A stretch of 7,548 bases of DNA from Bordetella parapertussis (GTDB lineage: Bacteria > Pseudomonadota > Gammaproteobacteria > Burkholderiales > SG8-41). The DNA lies in the NCBI GenBank assembly GCA_945863085.1, contig CAMBCD010000129.1:1-7548 (forward strand). The letters are read 5' to 3'. Positions 1 through 6,314 of the stretch are shown here, one piece after another. Made by a program: the position numbers and the translations under genes. The notes beneath the pieces are model-generated. The model saw only the letters and a list, made by a program, of their open reading frames with translations. It was not told the DNA's origin and made no database searches. Position 1 is the stretch's first letter. Every line of letters begins with the position of its first letter.

Positions 1-690
1 TGGTCTGAACAGCGCTGCGTAGAGTCCGACCATTACCAGCCAGCACACCAGTCCCGACCACAGCACATGCGACATGAAGTGCGCGCCTTGTGCGATGCGG
101 CTGATCCCCAGCAGCACGCCTGCCAAAACTCCCGCAAGCAATGCGGCGCGGGCGAGTGTCTTGAGGTGTTCGCGATGAAACGCAAAGAAAAAAGCCATCA
201 GCGCAAAACCGGTGGCTGCATGTCCGGCAGGAAAACACAGGCCACGGGCGTGCGCCGTGCCGCGAAACTGGAACAGGTGTGTGTACGGTTCGGCACCGCC
301 GAACTCCGTGAAATCCCAGGGGCAGGGGCGATCCGTCACCAGCTTCAGCAGGCTGACTGTCAGTGGCGCCAGTGCCATGGCCAGTGCGAGGAACAGAAGT
401 GTGCTGCGCCACCGTGCCAGTGACGGGATGACCCAGGTCAGCAGCAGCGCTCCGACAATCATGCAGGTGGTGAGGATAACCGCGTATTTTGTCCAGTGGT
501 GCAGCACGGTGTCGAAGAAAAAGGTTTGGCGCAACGGGAAGGCATGCGCGGCGCTGTCATAAAACCAGTGGCTGATCGTGCGGTCGATGTTTGTGGTTTC
601 CATCGCGAACAAGCCCGCGAGCAGCACGAGCGGGGCAATCAGCCAGCGCCGGGGGATGGTTTCCCGGACAACTCCGGCATCAGCGGACAC
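1..690 (-). CDS. PAP2-family membrane phosphatase, 3' end cut by window edge
   Basis: An integral membrane phosphatase of the PAP2 (type 2 phosphatidic acid phosphatase) superfamily, which removes phosphate from lipid or isoprenoid phosphates on the periplasmic side. The 230 visible codons reach the window edge with no stop, and the family is usually about this long, so little is missing. Motif 1 is K116 to R121-P122 (KLVTDRPCPWD), motif 2 is PAGH at 154-157 with catalytic H157, and motif 3 is S197-R198 to H204 (GISRIAQGAHF). The Asp that normally follows the last catalytic His is H208 here. Hydrophobic helices lie near 17-30, 68-88, 98-115, 160-172, 183-196 and 210-227. I chose GTG at 690 because the other frame, using the ATG that overlaps the neighbour's TGA, stops after 13 codons. 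No clear Shine-Dalgarno is visible, so it is probably translated by coupling to the upstream LtaS-like gene, which it overlaps by 11 bases. Substrate unknown; lipid A, undecaprenyl or phosphatidic acid phosphates are possible. Confidence 0.88.
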   Translation of the reverse strand, partial: MSADAGVVRETIPRRWLIAPLVLLAGLFAMETTNIDRTISHWFYDSAAHAFPLRQTFFFDTVLHHWTKYAVILTTCMIVGALLLTWVIPSLARWRSTLLFLALAMALAPLTVSLLKLVTDRPCPWDFTEFGGAEPYTHLFQFRGTAHARGLCFPAGHAATGFALMAFFFAFHREHLKTLARAALLAGVLAGVLLGISRIAQGAHFMSHVLWSGLVCWLVMVGLYAALFRP

Positions 691-2608
691 GGTAGCGGTG
701 TTCGGCGTACAGCGTGTGCGCAAGCTGGAACACGCTGGTGACGTCACGCCGGGCCTGCTCGTCGTCAGGCACTGCCGATTGCTGGCGTGTCGTTGCATCG
801 TATTTCATGGTGCCGGTGCTTTTGCGGAAGCCCAGCAGGGTGAGGGCATTGTCCTTGTAGAGCCCGATGTCACGGTTGTGGTTGAGCAGGATGTTGGATG
901 TGCCGCCGGCCAGGGCATCACGGCCGAAGAAGGTGCTGTCGTAACTGAAGTTCAGCAGTCCCAGTACCGTGGGCGCGACGTCAAGCTGGCTGACCGGTAC
1001 GGCCACCTGTCCCGGCGCGATGTGACGGGGGTTGTAGACCATGAAGGGGATGGCGTAAGTGGCCAGTGGAATGTCCTCACGGCCATAGACCCGCGCGCCG
1101 TGGTCGGCAACGATCACGACCAGCGTATCCCTGAAGTACGGGCGTCGCTGCAATGCATCGACGAAGCGACCCAGTGCGTAATCTGCATAACGCACACCGG
1201 CTTCGCGTCCGCCGCCCCTGGCTTTGACACCGGGCACGCCATCGGGAAATGTAAACGGCTTGTGATTGGACGTGGTCATGATCACCGAGAAAATCCGTTC
1301 GTCGCGAGCCTGCTGGCGGTCAAACTCGGCCAGCGCGTTGCGGAACAGGTCTTCGTCGCTGACACCCCAGATATTGCTGAATTTCGGCGTGTCGAAATCG
1401 CTGCGGTCGATGATGCGATAACCGTTGCTTCCGAAAAACGCATTCATGTTGTCGAAGCTGCCGTAGCCGCCGTAGATGAAGGTCGGGCTGTAACCCTGTT
1501 CGCTCATCACCGTGGACCAGTTGAACATGTGTTCATTGTGCGGCCGCTTGACGATGGATTCGGCGGGCACCGGCGGGAACGATGCCGTGACGGCTTCCAT
1601 GCCGCGCACGGTGCGTGTGCCGCTGGCATAGGTGTTGGCAAAGACCAGGCTTTGTGCGGCGATACGGTCGAGGTTGGGGGTAAAGCTTTGCGCCGCGCCA
1701 TAGGCGCCGACAAACTCGGCGCCGAGTGACTCTTCCAGTACGACGATTACATGCAGGCGTTTTGCAGGTGCATCGTGGTTGACATGGCGTGCGATGGGGC
1801 TCGCCGCGCCGTCAATGAAGTGCGTGTTTGCTTGCGCCACCAGCGCCCTGGCGCGGGTCGCAGCTTCGTCCTTCGGCAGCGTCAGGTAGTACTGTTCATA
1901 ATCAAGCCGGCTGGTCATCGCCGCGCTGAAAAAGGAATACAGACCGTTGCCTGACAGTTCGTCTGCTACACGGTTCTGCCCTGTATGTGCCGAACTGGAG
2001 TCTATGGAGAGGTGCAGCGGTACCAGCAAAGCGGCAAGCATCAGGGTCAGGCGCAGGCGATGTGCGAAGCGGGTTCCCGTAGCCAACGTCCCGTGGAGGC
2101 GATGGCGCAGGCGCCACACCACTGCCGCAGCAATGGCTGCGCTGACGGCGAGCGCGGTGCCCACCGGATAGGATTGCCAGATGTTGATAAAGACTTCGTG
2201 CGGGTAAATCAGGTATTCGACTGCGACAAAATTGAAACGGGCGTTGAATTCATCAAAAAAGAAATATTCGACTGCAGCAAGATAGCTGAGCCCGAAACAC
2301 AGCGCCGCGAACACGCTCCATACCAGCGCCTTGTGGATGCGCGAACGGAACAGGCGTTCGGGCACCAGCAGCAGGTAGATCGCCAGCGGCATCACCAGGT
2401 AGACGCAGGTCACCAGATCGAAGCCCAGTCCGAACAACAGGATGCGCGGTATTTCCAGCCACTGGATTTGTTGCGCAGCCCAGGCTTTGCCGGCCAGGGT
2501 CAGGCGCGTGGCACCCGATACCATCAAATAAAATCCCGCCAGCATCGTCAGCAGGCCGTAGCGGCTGAAGCGTTCGCGGGTAATTAATAAGTTATTGATT
2601 TTATTCAT
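680..2608 (-). CDS. LtaS/MdoB-type membrane phosphoglycerol transferase-like protein (sulfatase fold)
   Basis: A 642-residue inner-membrane enzyme of the LtaS/MdoB group (alkaline-phosphatase/sulfatase fold). Known members move glycerol phosphate or similar groups from phospholipid to a glycan or lipid acceptor outside the membrane. Five membrane helices lie near 16-33, 54-80, 95-113, 148-166 and 185-203, followed by a periplasmic catalytic domain from about 285. Metal and catalytic residues are visible: E292 (VVLEESLG), nucleophile Thr in SGTRTVRG (T333, or T331), H449 (TTSNHKPF) and D502-H503 (ADHG), matching the Glu/Thr/His/Asp-His set of LtaS. The frame stays open upstream to 2725, but those 39 residues are non-conserved and overlap the reductase gene. 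ATG 2608 has AGGGG ten bases upstream and is directly followed by the first membrane helix. The opening codons are strikingly AT-rich. Gram-negatives lack lipoteichoic acid, so the acceptor is probably a periplasmic glucan, lipopolysaccharide or another lipid; this is not decidable here. It lies 31 bases after the reductase and overlaps the PAP2 gene. Confidence 0.93.
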   Translation of the reverse strand: MNKINNLLITRERFSRYGLLTMLAGFYLMVSGATRLTLAGKAWAAQQIQWLEIPRILLFGLGFDLVTCVYLVMPLAIYLLLVPERLFRSRIHKALVWSVFAALCFGLSYLAAVEYFFFDEFNARFNFVAVEYLIYPHEVFINIWQSYPVGTALAVSAAIAAAVVWRLRHRLHGTLATGTRFAHRLRLTLMLAALLVPLHLSIDSSSAHTGQNRVADELSGNGLYSFFSAAMTSRLDYEQYYLTLPKDEAATRARALVAQANTHFIDGAASPIARHVNHDAPAKRLHVIVVLEESLGAEFVGAYGAAQSFTPNLDRIAAQSLVFANTYASGTRTVRGMEAVTASFPPVPAESIVKRPHNEHMFNWSTVMSEQGYSPTFIYGGYGSFDNMNAFFGSNGYRIIDRSDFDTPKFSNIWGVSDEDLFRNALAEFDRQQARDERIFSVIMTTSNHKPFTFPDGVPGVKARGGGREAGVRYADYALGRFVDALQRRPYFRDTLVVIVADHGARVYGREDIPLATYAIPFMVYNPRHIAPGQVAVPVSQLDVAPTVLGLLNFSYDSTFFGRDALAGGTSNILLNHNRDIGLYKDNALTLLGFRKSTGTMKYDATTRQQSAVPDDEQARRDVTSVFQLAHTLYAEHRYRVR

Positions 2609-2618
2609 ATTTATATGG

Positions 2619-2623
2619 CCCCT
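2619..2623 (-). promoter_or_regulatory. Shine-Dalgarno site for the LtaS-like gene
   Basis: AGGGG on the minus strand lies ten bases before ATG 2608, inside the 31-base gap after the reductase stop. It decides the start: no comparable site precedes the longer frame's first ATG at 2725. Confidence 0.6.
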
Positions 2624-2639
2624 GTGATTTTGATGCGAA

Positions 2640-3446
2640 TCAGGTGCCGGGGTTGCGCAACAGCTGTCGCGCAGCGGCGACCTGTTTGCCGATGGCGGTA
2701 CTGATGAGGCCGGGCAGAAGCGCATTCAGCCGCACCGCCAGTTTTTCCGGCCAGCCGATGTAGACTTCGTTGCGATCGGCATTGATGGCGTCGACGATGA
2801 TGGCGGCAACCGTTGCGGGGTCGTCAATGGCCGCGCCGCTGGCGGCGGAGAGCTGGTGCAGTGCGTCGGAGTTGAAGGTGGTGCGCGTGGTGCGCGGCGC
2901 GACGTAGTTGACTCCGACGCCGGTACCCGCAAGCTCGCGCCGCAAGGCCTCGGAGAATCCACGCAATGCGAATTTGCTGGCGGAGTAAGTGGCGAAATGC
3001 GGAAAGCCGATGGAACCGAGGATGGAGCCGACATTGACGATGCGGCCTTTGCCGGACGCCAGCATGACCGGCAGCACGGCCCGCGTCAGCAGCAGCGGCG
3101 CAGAGATGTTGATATTGATGATGTCATCGATGGCTGCGGGATTTTCCCGGACAAATTCACCGAAACCGGAAATGCCGGCATTGTTGATCAGCAGGTCAAT
3201 GCCGCCGAGCCGGCTGACGGTTGACTGCACCAGCCGGTCATGGCCTTCGGGATCACCGAGATCATGCGCCACTGCGCTGGCGTTACCACCGTTGGCGGTG
3301 ACTTGACGGACTGTTTCGTCCAGTCGTGCGATGTTGCGCCCGACCAGTATGAGTTTTGCGCCACGGGCGCCGAGGGCCAGCGCCAGGCTGCGGCCGATGC
3401 CGCTGCCGGCGCCGGTCAGCAGGACGCGGCTTCCGTGGAGCTTCAT
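2640..3446 (-). CDS. Short-chain dehydrogenase/reductase (SDR), DltE/COG0300-like
   Basis: A 268-residue classical SDR, predicted to be an NAD(P)H-dependent oxidoreductase acting on a carbonyl or alcohol. The Rossmann glycine motif TGAGSGIG is at 11-18, D63 in AHDLGD is likely the adenine-ring contact, and NNAG is at 88-91. The catalytic set is N113 (ININIS), S141 (VNVGS), Y154 and K158 (YSASK). After the active site the usual PG turn is replaced by AP-R-T-T-R-T (183-189). A C-terminal tail, GWPEKLAVRLNALLPGLI (231-248), is amphipathic or hydrophobic and could touch the membrane; similar tails occur in SDRs of lipid metabolism. Of two close in-frame ATGs (3452 and 3446) I chose 3446: it has AAGGA seven bases upstream and forms an ATGA overlap with the preceding stop, whereas the first ATG lies one base from the AAGGA. 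The tight overlap with the oxidase gene suggests they work in sequence, for example by reducing or oxidising a product of the ligase/oxidase pair. Substrate unknown. Confidence 0.93.
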   Translation of the reverse strand: MKLHGSRVLLTGAGSGIGRSLALALGARGAKLILVGRNIARLDETVRQVTANGGNASAVAHDLGDPEGHDRLVQSTVSRLGGIDLLINNAGISGFGEFVRENPAAIDDIININISAPLLLTRAVLPVMLASGKGRIVNVGSILGSIGFPHFATYSASKFALRGFSEALRRELAGTGVGVNYVAPRTTRTTFNSDALHQLSAASGAAIDDPATVAAIIVDAINADRNEVYIGWPEKLAVRLNALLPGLISTAIGKQVAAARQLLRNPGT

Positions 3447-4129
3447 GCGCATTTCCTTGCGGGTACCGGCTGGCGGCTGCGGCCGGCATCGAGGCCGCGG
3501 AACACATCGCCATAAAGCCGGTAGAACACGCGGGCGCCGTGTATCAGAGCCGCGCGGTCATCAGCGTCGTCGATGCGATTGACCAGCGTGGCGTAAAAGC
3601 GGGTGTGTTCCTGGTCGAGCGCGCCATGCGAGCTCAGGTAGCTGAATGCCTGCGCTGGCAACTGGAGCGACTGTCGCAGTGCTTCTGCGGCATGCAGTGC
3701 CACTGCGGTGCTGGTGCCTTCCAGCACCAGCACCATGCCAAGAAAACCGACGGGGTTGCCGCGGGCGATGGTGTCGTAGGCATAGGCGACCAGCAATTCC
3801 GCGGCCAGTGCAGGGTGGCCTTTGCGCACGGTTTCGGCATCCCCGCCGCAGGCGCTGATGTCGTTGAGTATCCACTCCTGGTGCCCGGTTTCCTCCTGGA
3901 TATAAGTACCCATCGCCGCGCGCAGCCACTCCAGCCGCGCGGGCAGGCGCGCACCACAGGCCATCAGCAGCGGCAGCGTGTGTTTGACGTGATGGTAGGC
4001 CTCGGTCAGGAACGCGACGTAATCAGCGTGCTGCAGTTTTCCCGTGGCACCATCGCGGATGAACGGGATGGCGAGCAGTGCGTCGCGTTCAGCAGTTGTT
4101 GCGGCCAGTAGCTGGTCATGAAAATTCAC
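3443..4129 (-). CDS. Haem-oxygenase-like (HDO/TenA-fold) putative diiron oxidase
   Basis: A 228-residue all-helical protein of the 'iron-containing redox enzyme' group (Haem_oxygenas_2/TenA-like fold). Characterised relatives (UndA, SznF, BesC) are non-haem diiron oxidases or oxygenases acting on fatty acids, amino acids or N-hydroxy compounds. The likely iron ligands are all present: E43 in TEAYHH, E80 and H83 (E-x2-H in EETGHQEW), and H168, D172, H175 (H-x3-D-x2-H, SSHGALDQEHTRFY), with E137 (LEGTS) nearby. That triplet matches the spacing I recall for SznF. There is no signal peptide or membrane helix, so it is cytoplasmic. The frame is open to an ATG at 4168, but that has no ribosome site; GTG 4129 has GGAG seven bases upstream and reduces the overlap with the ligase gene to 14 bases. 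Its place directly after an acyl-activating enzyme suggests an acyl-CoA, acyl adenylate or free fatty acid substrate. It could instead be a TenA-like hydrolase, but a TenA-type active-site Cys is not apparent. Confidence 0.85.
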   Translation of the reverse strand: MNFHDQLLAATTAERDALLAIPFIRDGATGKLQHADYVAFLTEAYHHVKHTLPLLMACGARLPARLEWLRAAMGTYIQEETGHQEWILNDISACGGDAETVRKGHPALAAELLVAYAYDTIARGNPVGFLGMVLVLEGTSTAVALHAAEALRQSLQLPAQAFSYLSSHGALDQEHTRFYATLVNRIDDADDRAALIHGARVFYRLYGDVFRGLDAGRSRQPVPARKCA

Positions 4130-5627
4130 AGGCTTGCTCCAGGTAAAGTTGATTAATACGAGACGCATAGCGTGCGGCGATTACGGCGCGGCGCATGCGG
4201 CCGTTGGTGGTGAGTTCGCCGTTCTCGCTGCTGAAAGGTTCATCGGCGGCCAGCCAGTGCCGTACCTGCGCATAAGCGGGCAGCTTGCGGTTGGCCGCCG
4301 CTATGGCAGCGCTGACGTCCTGTGCTGTCGCACCACTGCGGGCGACGATGACAGCCGCATTCCACGGCCGTGCTTCGCCATGGACCCAGGCCTGGGCAAT
4401 GGCCGGTTGCAGCGCGAGTTCGCTTTCAACCCAGTCCGGCGCAACGTTGCGGCCGAAGCTCGTGATGAACAGGTCTTTTTTGCGGCCGGTCAGATGCAGG
4501 AAACCTTCGGCGTCGATGCGGCCGAGATCACCGGTATGCCAGGGTTCGCCGGCGCTTGCGCTGTCGCCGGCGTAGCCAAGGAAGCCGGCGCCGAGTACCA
4601 GGATCTCGCCGTCGCGGGCAAAATCAATTCCGACATGCGGCAGCGGCCGGCCGACGCTGCCGGGCCGGCAGGCGGCTGCGGTGTTCAGCGTGACCACGGA
4701 CGCGCATTCGGACAGGCCGTAACCTTCAAACACCGGCAGGCCGGTACTCGCGGCACGCACCAGCAGGGCAGGCGGGACCCGTGCGCCGCCCACCGCCAGA
4801 AAACGCAGCGTCGCCGGTCGCGGCGTGCCGGTTTCAATCGCGGTGACCAGCGCATGCAGCATCTGCGGAATCATGATCGCCGTCGTCGCCCCTGCGGTGT
4901 CGAGCATGCCGGCGAGTGCCGCACCGTAATTTCCGCTGATGGCGATGGTGTCAGCAGCCTGGGATCCGGCCGACGGCAGCATGCAGGCGCCGGACAGCAG
5001 GGGTGCATAAATGCCGCCGATGTTTTCGAGCAGTGTCGCCAGCGGCAACAGGCAGAGGTGGCGATCGCGGGACGTCATGCCGGTGGCCGCAGCCAGGTTC
5101 TGCGCCACGTTTTCCATCGCTGCAGCGGACAGGCAGGCGCCCATGGGGGTGCCGGTGGTGCCGGAGGTATAAGTGATTTTTACTGTTCCCGGCGGCAGCC
5201 GGGCCGGCGGATTGGACAGTCGGAACTGCGCGATCACGATGCCGCCAAGATCGACGTCATCAACTCTTGCTGCGGGAATCGATTGTTGCTGCAGCAGTGC
5301 AGCGTAAAAGTCCGGGCGGTCGGTGAGCAGCCAGTCCGCACCGGCATCCCGCAATGCATGGGATTGTTGTGTCGCGGTGAAGAACGGGGGCAGGGGCAGG
5401 CAGGGCAGCCTGCTTGCGAGTACGGCCAGGTCACTGATGATCCAGGCCGGACTGTTTTCGAGCGCCAGTGCAACAGTGCCGTGGCTGTTTTCGCGCAATT
5501 GCGCGGAGACGGTGCTGACGGCGGCATGCAGGCTGCCGTAATCGAGCACCTGCCGGCCATCACTGACGGCACGCCGCGCCGGCTGTGACCCGGCATATCC
5601 GGCCAGCGCCGATATCACGGAGGGCAT
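4116..5627 (-). CDS. AMP-binding acyl-CoA synthetase-like ligase with altered lysines
   Basis: A 503-residue member of the adenylate-forming (ANL) superfamily, closest in motif style to long-chain acyl-CoA synthetases, which activate a carboxylate with ATP to an acyl-AMP and then usually to a CoA thioester. Visible motifs: A3 phosphate loop TYTSGTTGTPMG (152-163), A5 YGLSE (303-307), A7 HTGD (364-367), A8 hinge GRKKDLFITSFGRNVAP (381-397) and C-terminal FSSENGELTTNGRMRR (465-480). It is shorter than most long-chain enzymes (about 550-650). Two normally conserved lysines are replaced: the A3 Lys is M162, and the A10 Lys that contacts the acyl-adenylate is R476 by alignment with the ENGxLTPTxKxRR pattern. 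The adenylation step may therefore be slower or different, or the Arg may be a trait of this subfamily. No membrane helix or carrier domain is present. ATG 5627 overlaps the haemolysin-family gene by 13 bases, and the 3' end overlaps the oxidase gene. Substrate unknown, probably a fatty acid. Confidence 0.92.
   Translation of the reverse strand: MPSVISALAGYAGSQPARRAVSDGRQVLDYGSLHAAVSTVSAQLRENSHGTVALALENSPAWIISDLAVLASRLPCLPLPPFFTATQQSHALRDAGADWLLTDRPDFYAALLQQQSIPAARVDDVDLGGIVIAQFRLSNPPARLPPGTVKITYTSGTTGTPMGACLSAAAMENVAQNLAAATGMTSRDRHLCLLPLATLLENIGGIYAPLLSGACMLPSAGSQAADTIAISGNYGAALAGMLDTAGATTAIMIPQMLHALVTAIETGTPRPATLRFLAVGGARVPPALLVRAASTGLPVFEGYGLSECASVVTLNTAAACRPGSVGRPLPHVGIDFARDGEILVLGAGFLGYAGDSASAGEPWHTGDLGRIDAEGFLHLTGRKKDLFITSFGRNVAPDWVESELALQPAIAQAWVHGEARPWNAAVIVARSGATAQDVSAAIAAANRKLPAYAQVRHWLAADEPFSSENGELTTNGRMRRAVIAARYASRINQLYLEQACEFS
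4137..4140 (-). promoter_or_regulatory. Shine-Dalgarno site deciding the GTG start of the HDO gene
   Basis: GGAG on the minus strand is seven bases before GTG 4129 and lies inside the last codons of the ligase gene. The alternative ATG at 4168 has no purine-rich site before it, so the shorter protein is favoured. Confidence 0.65.
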
Positions 5628-6250
5628 TGCTTGCCGGCCAGGGTTGCGAACGCGGTGTCGACATGGACTGCAGTCACCTGCGGATGCTGGTCGTAATAAC
5701 TGCCCCAGGTGGCACGGGCATTGCCGGTCAGGCGCTCAGGGTCCGCAGGCGCCAGCGTGATCATTGGTATGCCGAGGCGCAGGAAATTGTTGCGCAAAGC
5801 CGGCACTGCGCTGAACAGCGCCCATTGCATGCCGGAGTCGTGCAGGTGACGGGTGAGCCAGGCCACAAAATGGCGTGCGTAACCGGCACGGGATACCGAC
5901 AGGTTGCCGACCTCAATGATTTTTTTCCGGTCGGCTGTTGCGCCGGTCGCGCGGTGCAGTGCGATGTCAGCGGGGTGATCGAGGTATTGCTCCAGAAACA
6001 GCGTTCCGCTTGCCGCCGGGCGCAGGCCGCAGGCCGCGACCAGGGCGTCATCATGGTAGAGCCCCATCAATTCCGGCATGAATTCGCTGAGGCGCGCACC
6101 GTAAGCCTTCAGAAATCCCGCGGCGATGAAGTGCTCTATGTCGCTGCGCATTTCACCGTTGACCGCGCCAAAACGCCAGCGGGGCTGCGTGGGGGTTTCA
6201 TTGCCGCCGGACAGGCGGGCGGGTGCTGCGGTTGTTGTTTGTGCAAGCAT
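5615..6250 (-). CDS. Thermostable haemolysin (delta-VPH) family protein
   Basis: A 211-residue protein of the thermostable haemolysin family, named after the delta-VPH of Vibrio parahaemolyticus. Diagnostic blocks are LFLEQYLD (84-91), KKIIEVGNL (109-117), ALRNNFLRLGIP (151-162) and WGSYYDQHPQVTAVHV (182-197). It has no signal peptide or membrane helix, which fits poorly with a secreted pore-former. The EVGNL-type central strand followed by a helix and LRNxFxRLG looks to me like a GNAT/autoinducer-synthase-type acyltransferase fold; that is inference. The first 25 residues are low-complexity and probably disordered. ATG 6250 is the first possible start, because an in-frame TGA lies just upstream. 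It has no recognisable Shine-Dalgarno and a small hairpin abuts it, so initiation may be weak or regulated; ATG at codon 34 is the fallback. It is the first gene after the 80-base gap and overlaps the ligase gene by 13 bases, which suggests that it uses the ligase's activated acyl group. Confidence 0.88.
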   Translation of the reverse strand: MLAQTTTAAPARLSGGNETPTQPRWRFGAVNGEMRSDIEHFIAAGFLKAYGARLSEFMPELMGLYHDDALVAACGLRPAASGTLFLEQYLDHPADIALHRATGATADRKKIIEVGNLSVSRAGYARHFVAWLTRHLHDSGMQWALFSAVPALRNNFLRLGIPMITLAPADPERLTGNARATWGSYYDQHPQVTAVHVDTAFATLAGKQCPP

Positions 6251-6271
6251 GCCCGCAGGATAGGGCGGGGC
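6251..6271 (-). promoter_or_regulatory. Possible start-codon-proximal hairpin
   Basis: On the minus strand GCCCCGC (6271-6265) can pair with GCGGGC (6256-6251), with one bulged C and an eight-base loop. The stem ends directly at ATG 6250. There is no Shine-Dalgarno in the loop or stem. It may limit initiation, or it may be chance in GC-rich DNA. Confidence 0.3.
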
Positions 6272-6285
6272 TTGTCAGGAAATTG

Positions 6286-6310
6286 TGTGCAGGGTGTGAA
6301 GGATTTGTGA
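6286..6310. promoter_or_regulatory. TGTGA/TCACA direct repeats, possible response-regulator site
   Basis: TGTGA occurs on the plus strand at 6295-6299 and 6306-6310, exactly 11 bases apart and in similar surroundings (GTGTGAAGGA and TTGTGAGGAA), with a degenerate TGTGC at 6286-6290. Tandem half-sites one helical turn apart are typical of OmpR/PhoB-type regulators. The repeats sit between the kinase gene and the operon it may control. No convincing -35/-10 pair is visible beside them. Confidence 0.3.
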
Positions 6311-6314
6311 GGAA

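Noticed and set aside
578..1729. Plus-strand open frame of 383 codons opposite the LtaS-like gene
   Set aside because: The opposite strand encodes the catalytic domain with its metal motifs, and the antisense protein shows no recognisable domain.
2609..2640. TATAAA with a weak upstream TTCGCA as an internal promoter on the minus strand
   Set aside because: The spacing would start transcription at or just after ATG 2608 and lose the ribosome site, so it could not express the full protein; the -35 match is also poor.
2609..2725. 39-residue N-terminal extension of the LtaS-like protein
   Set aside because: It overlaps the reductase coding region, has a non-conserved look, and the ribosome site sits before ATG 2608.
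3356..4111. Plus-strand open frame of 251 codons opposite the HDO gene
   Set aside because: No family motif, and the minus strand holds conserved iron-ligand motifs and a good ribosome site.
4134..5588. Long plus-strand open frame of 484 codons opposite the ligase gene
   Set aside because: It is antisense to a gene with all ANL motifs. Its translation is rich in Arg, Gly, Gln and Cys with no family motif, as expected for a shadow frame in high-GC DNA.
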